From positions 1-38,047 of the forward strand of contig NZ_QASO01000075.1 in NCBI RefSeq assembly GCF_003052605.1: a stretch of DNA of 38,047 nucleotides. The letters run 5' to 3'. The translations under genes were made by a program, and so were the position numbers. The notes below the pieces were generated by a model. The model was not told the DNA's origin and ran no database searches. It saw only the letters and a list, made by a program, of their open reading frames with translations. The stretch is from Ectopseudomonas oleovorans (lineage in GTDB: Bacteria > Pseudomonadota > Gammaproteobacteria > Pseudomonadales > Pseudomonadaceae). Position 1 is the first letter of the stretch. The number at the start of each line of letters is the position of its first letter. Positions 7,218 to 15,378 of this stretch are shown here, piece after piece.

Positions 7218-8948
7218 ATGGCAAGAGTCAGAAAAATTGAGATAGCCAACTTCCGCAGCATCCGTCACCTGGTCTGGTGCCCATCCCCTGGTATTAACTG
7301 CTTGATCGGTCCGGGCGACAGTGGCAAGTCCACAGTGTTGGACGCAATTGACCTGTGTTTGGGTGCTAGGCGAAATATCCAGATCTCCGATGCCGACTTC
7401 TTCAGTCTGGACATCACGAACCCGATCAGCATCACGCTGACGCTGGGCGACCTCGATGACAGCATGAGGACGCTAGAAAGCTTCGGTGCCTTTCTGCGCG
7501 GCTACCACACCGCCACTGGTGTCGTCGAAGACGAACCCTCCGCTGGCGCGGAGGTTGTGCTCTGCCTGAACCTGACGGTCGCCAGTGACCTGGAGCCGTC
7601 CTGGACCCTCATTTCCGACCGCGCCGCCCAACAAGGCCTGGTGAAGTCACTAGCGTGGAAAGATCGCGTGGCGCTGGCGCCCACGCGGATCGGGGCTCTT
7701 GCCGACTACAACCTGAGTTGGCAACGGGGTTCCGTTCTGAACCGCATCTCGGAGGAGCGGGCCGATGCCTCGGCGGCCCTGGTCAAGGCGGCGCGGGATG
7801 CGCGCTCCACTTTTGGCGACCAGGCCGAACAGCAGTTGGGCGAGGCGTTGGGTATCGTCGTCACCACCGCTCAGGAACTGGGTGTCCACATCGGCACGAA
7901 GGCCAGGGCGCTACTCGACTCGCATTCCGTGTCGTTCGGCGGCGGCACCATTTCCCTGCACAACGAGGGCGGTATCCCGCTTCGCAGCCTGGGGGTTGGT
8001 TCTACCCGCCTGCTAGTCGCCGGCCTGCAGCGCAAGGCGGCCAGTCAGGCGTCGATCGTGCTGTCGGATGAGCTGGAATACGGCCTGGAGCCGCACCGCA
8101 TCGCGCGGTTCCTAGGCTCCCTCGGTGCGAAGGAGGCGGCTCCGCTGCAGGTGTTTCTCACCACGCATTCGCCGGTGGCGCTCAGGGAACTGTCGGGTGG
8201 CCAGCTATTCGTGCTACGCGGCGGTCCCCACGGCCACGAGGCCCGGGCGATCGGGACTGACAATGACATCCAAAGCACCATTCGCCTGTATCCCGAAGCT
8301 TTCCTAGCTCGTTCTGTGATCGTGTGTGAGGGAGCCAGCGAGATCGGGCTCCTTCGAGGCCTGGATCTGCACCGGATAGAACAAGGCGGTGTGTCCTTGG
8401 CGGCGCAGGGAGTTGCCATGGTCGACTGCGGTGGCGGCGATGCAGATCGTCCGTACGCACGCGCAGCGGTTTTTCAGTCCTTGGGCTATCGGGTCATGGT
8501 CGTGCGCGATGACGACAAACAGCCCACGGCCGCCATCGAACAGGCATTCCTTCAGTGCAGCGGTGCCGTCGTTGCCTACCGCGCAGGCAGGGCGTTGGAG
8601 GACGAGTTGTTCGGCAGTCTCACGCCGGCGGCCTGCCAGAAGCTGATCAACTACGCATATGAGCTACATGGCGACCTGATTCACGAGCACCTTCGGACGG
8701 TCTCGAACAACACGCTTACCATTCAAGCCGTCTGGAACGAGATTCAGAACACCAACGCGCTGTCGGTGCCAAGCCGAACCCTGCTCGGGCAGGCGGCACG
8801 TATCCGCAAGGCTGGCTGGTTCAAATCGATCTCCTGGATGGAGGACGTGGCGAGAACCATCGTGGCGCCTGACCTACCTCTGTGCGATCCGGGCTTCAAC
8901 GCATTGATGAGCCAAGTATCAGGATGGGCTGCTCATGGGCCTCGTTGA
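7218..8948 (+). CDS. gajA: GajA-like OLD-family ATPase/TOPRIM endonuclease
   Basis: A 576-residue class 2 OLD nuclease, very close to the length of Gabija GajA. It has an N-terminal ABC-type ATPase and a C-terminal TOPRIM nuclease. The Walker A motif GPGDSGKST is near residues 30-38, the signature-like LGVGSTRLL near 255-263, Walker B IVLSDELE near 277-284, and the H-loop TTHSP near 313-317. In the TOPRIM domain the metal-binding glutamate of VCEGASE (about residue 369), the RDDD cluster (about 428-431) and LEDELF (about 462-467) are all present. I chose ATG 7218 because it begins the canonical strand-forming RKIEIANFRS segment and has an aggggc site; an upstream in-frame start at 7164 would overlap the DUF3800 gene. 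It overlaps the next gene by 14 bp. Confidence 0.9.
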   Translation: MARVRKIEIANFRSIRHLVWCPSPGINCLIGPGDSGKSTVLDAIDLCLGARRNIQISDADFFSLDITNPISITLTLGDLDDSMRTLESFGAFLRGYHTATGVVEDEPSAGAEVVLCLNLTVASDLEPSWTLISDRAAQQGLVKSLAWKDRVALAPTRIGALADYNLSWQRGSVLNRISEERADASAALVKAARDARSTFGDQAEQQLGEALGIVVTTAQELGVHIGTKARALLDSHSVSFGGGTISLHNEGGIPLRSLGVGSTRLLVAGLQRKAASQASIVLSDELEYGLEPHRIARFLGSLGAKEAAPLQVFLTTHSPVALRELSGGQLFVLRGGPHGHEARAIGTDNDIQSTIRLYPEAFLARSVIVCEGASEIGLLRGLDLHRIEQGGVSLAAQGVAMVDCGGGDADRPYARAAVFQSLGYRVMVVRDDDKQPTAAIEQAFLQCSGAVVAYRAGRALEDELFGSLTPAACQKLINYAYELHGDLIHEHLRTVSNNTLTIQAVWNEIQNTNALSVPSRTLLGQAARIRKAGWFKSISWMEDVARTIVAPDLPLCDPGFNALMSQVSGWAAHGPR

Positions 8949-10353
8949 AATCGACCTGCGTGCGATCAATCGCGGCACTGTCACGGCACCGGCCGGCTGC
9001 GGCAAGACGCAATTGATCGCTCACGCACTGGCCAGCCACCGAGGCAGCAAACCCATCCTCGTGCTCACGCACACAAACGCTGGTGTGGCAGCCCTGCGAG
9101 GCCGACTCGATCGTGCAGGCGTGCCGCACAGTGCCTATCGATTGAGCACGATCGACGGCTGGGCTATTCGCTTGATCGCGAGCTTTCCGGGCCGTAGTGG
9201 CCACGATCCCGACATCCTGCTGCTCGCCACGCCGGCTCGCGACTACCCGGCAGTCAGGGAGGCGGCCTGGAAGTTGCTGCAGACCGGGCACGTCAGCGAG
9301 GTACTGAAAGCGTCCTATGCGCAACTCATAGTCGATGAATATCAGGACTGCTCGGTGCCCCAGCACTACATCGTCTACTTTCTCTCGCTGATCCTGCCGA
9401 CCTGCGTGCTCGGCGACCCGATGCAGGCCATCTTCGGGTTTCGCGGCAATGCCCTGGCCGATTGGAACCAGCAGGTCTGCGCGCATTTTCCGGTCGTGGC
9501 CGAGCTGGCTACGCCATGGCGATGGCGCAATGCCGGCGCTGAAGCGCTCGGGCTGTGGTTGTTAGAGGCCCGGCGTTTGCTGGCCGCTGGGCAGCAGGTA
9601 GACCTGCGCACCGGGCCGGCAGCGCATGTAACATGGACTCAAGTCACACCACCGAACGATCACTCACAGCGACTGGCCGCAGCGCGGACGGCACCGCCTA
9701 CTCCAGATGGCCACGTGCTGCTCATCGCCGATAGCCGCAATCGTGCGATCCAACAAAATTTCGCGAGCCAGACACCAGGGGCGTCGACCGTTGAGGCCGT
9801 TGATCTGCAAGACCTCATTACCTTCGGTAGCTGCTTTGACGTGGCTTCGCCGGATGCTCTGGGACAGCTTCTAACCCTAGCGCAGAGCGTCATGACCAAC
9901 GTAGGTGTACCAGAGCTTACCCGGCGTCTGGATTCGTTAGCGCGAGGAACCGCCAGGAATCCGCCGTCCGAAGCGGAGAGCCGAGCCTTGGCATTCCTGC
10001 ACGCACCGTCTATTGCCGCCGCCGCTACGCTGTTGTCGGAGCTGCGCGCCATGCCAAGCGTGCGCGTGCACCGACCCGCCATTCTCTACAGCGTGCTAAA
10101 GGCATTGCGGGAGGCCGCACCAGGAACCATACCGCTGGCGGAAGCCGCCAGGAGAGTGCGGGAAGAAAACCGACTATTGGGCCGACCTTTACCCAAGCGT
10201 GCAGTGGGAAGCACTCTACTGCTCAAGGGGCTGGAGGCAGAAGTAGCGGTAGTGCTGAACACAGAGAATATGAATGCACAGCACCTGTACGTAGCCATGA
10301 CCCGAGGATCGATGAAGCTGGTGGTATGCAGCCCTGATGCCATGGTTGGATAA
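8935..10353 (+). CDS. gajB: GajB-like UvrD-family helicase
   Basis: A 472-residue superfamily 1A helicase-like protein of GajB size. The Walker A motif APAGCGKTQL is near residues 18-27, motif II VDEYQD near 132-137, and motif III GDPMQAIFGFRG near 161-172. The C-terminal motifs V/VI (LLKGLEAEV near 427-435 and YVAMTRG near 452-458) are also clear, so the ATPase core looks intact. It overlaps gajA by 14 bp, which argues for coupled translation and stoichiometric expression. In Gabija, GajB senses DNA ends and activates GajA, which cuts DNA when nucleotides are depleted; the same division of labour is likely here. It is the last gene of the DUF3800-gajA-gajB operon and is convergent with the AbrB-like gene. 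Confidence 0.88.
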   Translation: MGLVEIDLRAINRGTVTAPAGCGKTQLIAHALASHRGSKPILVLTHTNAGVAALRGRLDRAGVPHSAYRLSTIDGWAIRLIASFPGRSGHDPDILLLATPARDYPAVREAAWKLLQTGHVSEVLKASYAQLIVDEYQDCSVPQHYIVYFLSLILPTCVLGDPMQAIFGFRGNALADWNQQVCAHFPVVAELATPWRWRNAGAEALGLWLLEARRLLAAGQQVDLRTGPAAHVTWTQVTPPNDHSQRLAAARTAPPTPDGHVLLIADSRNRAIQQNFASQTPGASTVEAVDLQDLITFGSCFDVASPDALGQLLTLAQSVMTNVGVPELTRRLDSLARGTARNPPSEAESRALAFLHAPSIAAAATLLSELRAMPSVRVHRPAILYSVLKALREAAPGTIPLAEAARRVREENRLLGRPLPKRAVGSTLLLKGLEAEVAVVLNTENMNAQHLYVAMTRGSMKLVVCSPDAMVG

Positions 10354-10391
10354 TTCGAAAGCTTGACCCTGAAACCGTCGATGGAGGCAGC

Positions 10392-10637
10392 TCATCCATC
10401 CTTGGCCGCCAAGTCGCCTGGGGCTTCGCCGTAAGACTCCCATTGGCTAACCAGCTCATCAACGCGATCAGGAATGCACGGTGTCTTACTGAGCACTAGG
10501 CAGCGGGTAGTGCCTACGTACTCCTCAAGTAAGTAGAGCGTACTCCCAACATCGACTCCCATCTCCTGCAGAACGTCGTCGGGCAAGCGAATGGCGCCAT
10601 CGCCCTCCCAGTCTTCGACCACCAAATGATGTTTCAT
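10392..10637 (-). CDS. AbrB/MazE-like (SpoVT-AbrB fold) protein
   Basis: An 81-residue protein with a swapped-hairpin AbrB-type DNA-binding signature: charged N-terminal strand, then GAIRLPDDVLQEMGVDVGSTLYL (positions about 13-35, with the typical LP..VL...G...G). Such proteins are antitoxins or transcription factors. The C-terminal 40 residues are acidic and could bind a partner, but no toxin gene is adjacent. ATG at 10637 follows a ggag site. It lies 46 bp downstream of the XRE gene on the same strand and is probably co-transcribed with it. Its 3' end faces the gajB-like gene. Confidence 0.75.
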   Translation of the reverse strand: MKHHLVVEDWEGDGAIRLPDDVLQEMGVDVGSTLYLLEEYVGTTRCLVLSKTPCIPDRVDELVSQWESYGEAPGDLAAKDG

Positions 10638-10683
10638 CGCGACTCCAAGAAGCAGGTTGGGTGAGGCCTTAGGCGGCCGGTAT

Positions 10684-10917
10684 TCAGCGTTCGTCTGCCA
10701 CGAGCCTTTCTACTTCGTCGACGATCTCAGCTGCCGTGCATCCCAAGGGGATGGCCAGCTTGATCAAGGTGGTGATCGTTGGCTGATTGATGCCCCGTTC
10801 CATCAGGCTGACGTAGTTACGCTGCAATGCTGCCTCAAGGGCCAACTGCTCCTGGGTGAAACCTGCCTCAACACGCCGTCTGCGCAAGACCTTTCCGAAC
10901 GCTAATCCGACTTCCAC
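10684..10917 (-). CDS. XRE-family HTH transcriptional regulator
   Basis: A compact Cro/C1-type helix-turn-helix protein of about 77 residues (helices around RRRRVEAGFTQEQLALEAAL, YVSLMERGINQP and LIKLAIPLG). The frame stays open upstream to an ATG at 11025, but I prefer GTG 10917: it gives the usual size for a single-domain XRE protein, follows a G-rich run, and leaves the palindrome at 10967-10984 outside the gene as an operator. Small regulators of this kind often control restriction-modification or toxin-antitoxin genes. Here the downstream AbrB-like gene is the likely co-regulated partner. The N-terminal residues coded between 11025 and 10918 do not look like a domain. Confidence 0.8.
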   Translation of the reverse strand: MEVGLAFGKVLRRRRVEAGFTQEQLALEAALQRNYVSLMERGINQPTITTLIKLAIPLGCTAAEIVDEVERLVADER

Positions 10918-10966
10918 AGATGCCCCCCCAAAAGGGAGGACTATCTGGGCGGTGGCATCTCCGGTC

Positions 10967-10984
10967 TTCACAGTATACTGTGAA
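10967..10984. promoter_or_regulatory. Perfect 18-bp palindromic operator candidate
   Basis: The sequence ttcacagtatactgtgaa is its own reverse complement over all 18 bases. It lies 50 bp upstream of the preferred XRE start and contains a TATACT box readable on both strands. An autoregulatory site for the XRE protein that overlaps a -10 element is the simplest reading. Looser inverted repeats flank it: aatttggt at 10983-10990 against accaaatt near 11029-11036. Confidence 0.6.
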
Positions 10985-11143
10985 TTTGGTAGAACATGAC
11001 CTCCTCCGTGGTATGGCGTCACCACCGACCAAATTGGAGGAGCGCCTTCCTACACATGCCGTCTGCGTAAACGGCTGTATTTCAAGCGCAATTTAATTAA
11101 TTGCAGATAAGTAAGTAGTTAAAAAGAAGGATGTTAAAGATAT

Positions 11144-11443
11144 ATGAGGACTATTGGCATAGCTGCTTTCATATCATTTGCAATGTCTCTGCATTCAGGA
11201 GCCTTTGCTGAAGAAACTGGAGTTCAGCAGCTGGTTAAAAGATGCGAGTCTGCGTCGATTGCGCGCGGGACGTCACCTGCACTCTGCTCGTGCACGTTAA
11301 AGAAGATGCAGGAGTATGGGTTCTCTGACTCGGAAATCGTTAATTTTTCTCGACGCGACTTCAAACCAAAAGATCTACATGAAACTGAACGCCATATGGA
11401 CTACAGCATTAAGATTCGACTAATAGGAGGCCAGTGCGGCTGA
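11144..11443 (+). CDS. Small exported protein with four cysteines, unknown function
   Basis: A 99-residue protein with a clear Sec signal peptide (residues 1-22: MRT, a hydrophobic core, then GAFA before EETG) and a mature domain of about 77 residues. It has four cysteines (C near 32, the LCSC pair near 45-47 and the penultimate C) that could form two periplasmic disulfides. I do not recognise the family, although short Cys-x(n)-CxC periplasmic proteins of this layout are common in proteobacteria. ATG at 11144 follows an aagga site. The upstream 118 bp are AT-rich and hold both this promoter and that of the divergent XRE gene. Confidence 0.75.
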   Translation: MRTIGIAAFISFAMSLHSGAFAEETGVQQLVKRCESASIARGTSPALCSCTLKKMQEYGFSDSEIVNFSRRDFKPKDLHETERHMDYSIKIRLIGGQCG

Positions 11444-11605
11444 TTAGTATTTTTACTGACACCAGTCTAGTCGTACGCATTCATTATGTGACTTACCGTA
11501 AATGATGGGCGGCCACGCGTAAGCTAATTGGCAGGTCATGATCAACCAAAACGGCTGAATATGTTTTCCATCAATCGATGATTACATATCAACAAGGAGC
11601 TAAAG

Positions 11606-12052
11606 GTGTTTAAGACCGATCGCAATGCGGAGCTGCTTTCTGGGCTCTCCCATAGCCCCAACGGCGTGCAGTTCTGGTCATTTATCGAGCAAGATGTCGC
11701 CTGGCCTTGGTTCTACCTACAGATCGTAGAGGATGATGGTCAGGAGGCTTATCGAAGCATGTTAATGGTTCCGACCCCCCCATTGCTTGAGCAGATAGTG
11801 GAAGCAAAAACCGATAATGCCTGGCTGGAGCAGGCCCAACTCGTAACACCGGCTCACATAAACAAGGCGGGACGCTGGATGATGGAGCCTCTGCTGAAGG
11901 TCACAGCAATCCGTAACGCACAGGGTCAAGAGCTTGGGTATGTGTATCACGTAGAAGGAGGTAGAACGTATTCCACTTCAGCAGACTCGCATTTGGACGA
12001 GCAGTTGAGCACTCACACGATCTTCTCAGCGGAACTACACCTACCAAGGTGA
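11606..12052 (+). CDS. Conserved-looking hypothetical protein
   Basis: A 148-residue soluble protein with no signal peptide or membrane segment. The start is GTG at 11606, supported by a strong aaggag site 7 bp upstream. It is rich in aromatic residues in its first half (FWSF, WPWFYLQ) and seems to hold mixed beta structure. I do not recognise a family. It stands alone, 162 bp after the exported protein and 63 bp before the BPSL0761-like gene, all on the plus strand. Base composition resembles the neighbouring accessory genes rather than the backbone. Confidence 0.65.
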   Translation: MFKTDRNAELLSGLSHSPNGVQFWSFIEQDVAWPWFYLQIVEDDGQEAYRSMLMVPTPPLLEQIVEAKTDNAWLEQAQLVTPAHINKAGRWMMEPLLKVTAIRNAQGQELGYVYHVEGGRTYSTSADSHLDEQLSTHTIFSAELHLPR

Positions 12053-12115
12053 AGGCCCTTTGACTATGTCTGCCTTGGTTTGGGTAGGAAAACTATAAAT
12101 GCTGGAGATGGAAAA

Positions 12116-12346
12116 ATGACCACCCCCCACGAACGTACCCGCGCCGTGGTACAGACATACGACTTTCTGGTCGAGCTTTCCAAAGACACATCTTTGCCCG
12201 AACGCGTTCGGCGCGATGCTCGTTTCCTTCTACGTCATTTCCCAAGCAAGAATGACATGCTGTTGGCCGGTCGGATCGAGGAGCAAATAGATACATTGCC
12301 AATTGGAGTGCTCGGCCCCGTCTTCAGCTCATCAATTACGCGATAG
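12116..12346 (+). CDS. BPSL0761-family small protein
   Basis: A 76-residue protein resembling the uncharacterised BPSL0761 family: the opening TTPHERTRAVVQT, then ELSKD, LPERVRRDARFLLRHFPS. It is a small basic helical protein often found in accessory DNA of Pseudomonas and Burkholderia; function unknown. I chose ATG 12116 over the upstream in-frame start at 12080 because a ggagatgg site precedes it and the family begins at this point. It is convergent with the element-borne hrpB copy, with only 12 bp between the stop codons. Confidence 0.75.
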   Translation: MTTPHERTRAVVQTYDFLVELSKDTSLPERVRRDARFLLRHFPSKNDMLLAGRIEEQIDTLPIGVLGPVFSSSITR

Positions 12347-12358
12347 TCAACACTTCAA

Positions 12359-14878
12359 TTACAATCGCGGTTTGGTTCTGGCTGTTGGCTCTGCGTCCAT
12401 AGGATCTTCAGGCCACCAATGTTTGGGATACCTGCCTTTCAGGTCTTTCTTAACCTCACCATAGGTATTCGCCCAGAAGCTGGCCAAATCCTGAGTTACC
12501 TGCACCGGTCGCCTTGCCGGCGACAGGAGGTGCAGCAATACACGCTGTCGACCACCGACAATGTGCGGTGTTTCAGCCAGCCCAAATAGCTCTTGCAACC
12601 TCACGGCTAGTACAGGAGGACGCACTGAATAGTCGATAGCAATGCGCGACCCCGAAGGCACCTTCAGTGCTTTTGGTGCCAACTCATCCAGCTTCTGTGG
12701 AAGTGGCCAGGGCAGCAGCCCCTGAAGGATACTTTGCAGGTCGAGACTGGTGAAATGGCTGAGGCGGCTAACCCGTCCCAAATACGGAGCCAGCCATTCG
12801 TCTAACGATGAAAGCAGAGCAGCATCGGATAAGTCTGGCCATTCACTTTGGCCTTGCACCTCAAGATCCAGTTGGCGAACGAGATCCACACGTGCTTGCC
12901 ACTGGCGCAACTCGGGAGTCCAGGGAAGCAACTCAAGTCCCTTGCGACGAACCAGATCAGTCAAAGCCTTGGTGCGTGTTTCTTCGCTGAGCCCAGACAA
13001 GGCCTCCGAACTTAGAACCAGTTCACCAACACAGCGCTGCCTCTCAGCCTTGAGGATACCTTCACGCTCATCCCACTCAATCTTGTCACGCTGTACCACT
13101 TGTTCAGCGAGTACAGTGTCGAAAAGTTCAGGGGAAAGTGCAGCCGCGAGGTATATACGCTCCTCACGTTGCCCCTGACGACTACCAAGATCAGCGACTA
13201 CCAGCCACGGCTCTTTCATTAGTGCGTCAGGCCCACCGAACTGAGCAGCCCGTCCATTTGCGAGCCTGTAGCCAGCACCACCATCAACGCGCTGCCGTGC
13301 TACCCGGTCGGGGTACGCGAAAGCTAGAAGAGCACCCAACCAGTGCGCATCATCGCTATCAGCTACCGGGGCTGATGCCAAACCTCTAAGGAGCCCACGG
13401 AACTGCCGTGCAAGAAGGCGAGCACGCTGAACTGCACTGCGGTTAGCCTTCGAAGACGGTTCGTTTCTCATTGCTGCTATGCGGTCATGAAGATCAGCGC
13501 CACTGCCTCGAAGGATGTCTTTTTCACCCAGCAGCGCAGCTATATCGCAAGCAAGGCTAGCAAGCCCTAAAGCCTGACCACGAAGTAGAAGATGAGCTAT
13601 TCGAGGATGCGTCGGCAGATCGGCCATGGCCTGGCCGTGAGCAGTAATAACACCGCGTTCATCGAGCGCCCCAAGACGCGAAAGTAGATCACACGCTTGA
13701 GCAAATGATGCCGATGGTGGAACATCAAGCCATGCGAGCTCTTCGGGTTTAACCCCCCAACGAGAGAGCTGAAGTGCCAACCCAGATAGATCTGCCTGGA
13801 GGATTTCAGCGGCATCATAAGCAACGAGTTGATCATGTTGAGCCTCTGACCAGAGGCGATAACAGACACCTGCTTCAAGGCGTCCCGCCCGCCCGGCACG
13901 CTGGGTCGCTGCCGCGCGAGAAATCCGCTGTGTGTCGAGACGAGTCATACCGCTGACAGGATCGAAGCGAGGCACACGGGCCATACCGGCATCAATCACA
14001 ACACGCACACCATCAATGGTCAGACTCGTCTCTGCAATATTGGTGGCCAATACCACCTTACGCTTGCCGGCCGGCGCTGGCTCGATAGCGGCTCTCTGAG
14101 AAGCAAGATCCAACTCACCATGCAGCGGACAAAGCAAGACCTCATTGCGTCCATCAATATGCTCAATAAGTTGTTCGTGAACGCGACGGATTTCAGCCTG
14201 GCCAGGTAGAAATACTAATACGCTACCGCTCTGCTCATAAATTGCTTGTAGGCAAGTTTGAACGACTCTGGGCTCAAGAGCTTCGCCAGGTTGATAAGGT
14301 TTACCCCAGACCATAGTGACTGGAAACATTCGTCCCTCACTGGTGACAATGGGGGCATCATTTAGCAATCTGGAAAGCCGCTCCCCCTCAAGAGTGGCTG
14401 ACATCAATAGGATCTTCAGGGGCTGACTTTCATCCCGTAGCAGCTCGCGCCCGTTCAGGCACAAGGCGAGAGCTAGGTCAGCCTCAAGTGTCCTGAGATG
14501 AAATTCGTCGAATATGACCACACCAACGCCTTCGAGCGAAGGGTCTTCCTGCAATCTTCGCGACAGAATCCCTTCAGTGACCACCTCAATTCTCGTGTTT
14601 GGGCCTACTCGGCTTTCGAGACGGATTCGATATCCAACTGTCTCGCCGACTTTTTCGCCTAGCTCAGAAGCCATTCGCTCGGCAGCAGCACGTGCAGCCA
14701 GGCGTCTGGGCTCAAGCATAATGATGCTCTGACCTTCAAGCCATGACTCACCAAGAAGAGCAAGAGGTACACGGGTAGTTTTACCCGCACCAGGAGGCGC
14801 TTGCAGGACAACCTCGTCGCGGCCTTGAAGAGCCATCAGAAGAGGAGGTAAGGCTGCGTCGATCGGCAAGTAACTCAT
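12359..14878 (-). CDS. hrpB: ATP-dependent DExH helicase HrpB, second (island) copy
   Basis: A full-length 839-residue HrpB, closely similar along its length to the backbone copy at 20877-23378 but of clearly lower GC and with different codon choice. Walker A APPGAGKTT (about residues 28-36), the DEFH box (about 119-122) and motif VI QRAGRAGR are present. After DEFH the usual ER is LR, unlike the backbone copy. The C-terminus keeps the ending HWWPEDPMDAEPTARTKPRL that the backbone copy has lost. ATG 14878 follows a ggag site; an upstream in-frame start at 14917 lacks one. It follows ginD by 70 bp on the same strand. HrpB proteins are RNA helicases of uncertain role. This copy may replace or back up the disturbed host gene. 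Confidence 0.92.
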   Translation of the reverse strand: MSYLPIDAALPPLLMALQGRDEVVLQAPPGAGKTTRVPLALLGESWLEGQSIIMLEPRRLAARAAAERMASELGEKVGETVGYRIRLESRVGPNTRIEVVTEGILSRRLQEDPSLEGVGVVIFDEFHLRTLEADLALALCLNGRELLRDESQPLKILLMSATLEGERLSRLLNDAPIVTSEGRMFPVTMVWGKPYQPGEALEPRVVQTCLQAIYEQSGSVLVFLPGQAEIRRVHEQLIEHIDGRNEVLLCPLHGELDLASQRAAIEPAPAGKRKVVLATNIAETSLTIDGVRVVIDAGMARVPRFDPVSGMTRLDTQRISRAAATQRAGRAGRLEAGVCYRLWSEAQHDQLVAYDAAEILQADLSGLALQLSRWGVKPEELAWLDVPPSASFAQACDLLSRLGALDERGVITAHGQAMADLPTHPRIAHLLLRGQALGLASLACDIAALLGEKDILRGSGADLHDRIAAMRNEPSSKANRSAVQRARLLARQFRGLLRGLASAPVADSDDAHWLGALLAFAYPDRVARQRVDGGAGYRLANGRAAQFGGPDALMKEPWLVVADLGSRQGQREERIYLAAALSPELFDTVLAEQVVQRDKIEWDEREGILKAERQRCVGELVLSSEALSGLSEETRTKALTDLVRRKGLELLPWTPELRQWQARVDLVRQLDLEVQGQSEWPDLSDAALLSSLDEWLAPYLGRVSRLSHFTSLDLQSILQGLLPWPLPQKLDELAPKALKVPSGSRIAIDYSVRPPVLAVRLQELFGLAETPHIVGGRQRVLLHLLSPARRPVQVTQDLASFWANTYGEVKKDLKGRYPKHWWPEDPMDAEPTARTKPRL
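12426..12456. repeat. Candidate attachment repeat at the 3' end of the island hrpB
   Basis: This segment matches 20911-20941 at 25 of 31 positions, starting with an identical ggatacc. Both lie at the same codons (DLKGRYPK) of the two hrpB genes, so part of the match reflects homology of the genes. It is the point past which the two hrpB 3' ends become unrelated. Confidence 0.45.
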
Positions 14879-14948
14879 GAGCACTCCAAGGCTGGCCCCG
14901 AAGTATGAAAGTGCCAAGCGCCACTACTAACACAGGACAGATAGCGCA

Positions 14949-15377
14949 TTATGCTAAGCCGCTCTTAGATCCGCCCTTGAGCGCGGCCACATTACTAAAC
15001 TGCTTCACTTGTGCTTCGAGAAGCCGAACTCTTTCGACAAGTTGAATATTCTGAGTCATGACGTGATAGAGCTGTGATTGAGCAATTTCAAGATCGTTAC
15101 GTGCCTTGTTTACCTTGTCGTTTGCGCGCTTGACCTGTAAAGCCTTAGAGGCGCTCGAAGATTCGAAGCTATGTCGGTACGCCTCAATTTGGGCAATCAG
15201 AGGCTGATGGGCAGGACGCTTCTTCTTCAAGTAGCCCCGATCAAAACCAGCCTCGAAACTGACGATCCCGGCAGTGATCTTGGTACCATCCAATCCTACG
15301 TGAACTGCGAGGTTTGGCTTACCCGCCTTCAATCGCTCGAAGGCATCCACACACGCCTGAAGGCCGCCTCCTGCCAT
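14949..15377 (-). CDS. ginD: GinD-like small coiled-coil protein
   Basis: A 142-residue protein, last in the gin operon; its ATG comes one base after the ginC stop. The N-terminal 50 residues are mixed; residues about 85-130 form a predicted coiled coil with heptad leucines and valines (VERVRLLEAQVKQF region). In GInts, the fourth gene codes for a small helix-loop-helix protein reported as essential for integration and excision, perhaps a directionality or architectural factor. Identification rests mainly on position and size. A 70-bp gap separates it from the island hrpB. Confidence 0.75.
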   Translation of the reverse strand: MAGGGLQACVDAFERLKAGKPNLAVHVGLDGTKITAGIVSFEAGFDRGYLKKKRPAHQPLIAQIEAYRHSFESSSASKALQVKRANDKVNKARNDLEIAQSQLYHVMTQNIQLVERVRLLEAQVKQFSNVAALKGGSKSGLA

Positions 15378-15378
15378 C

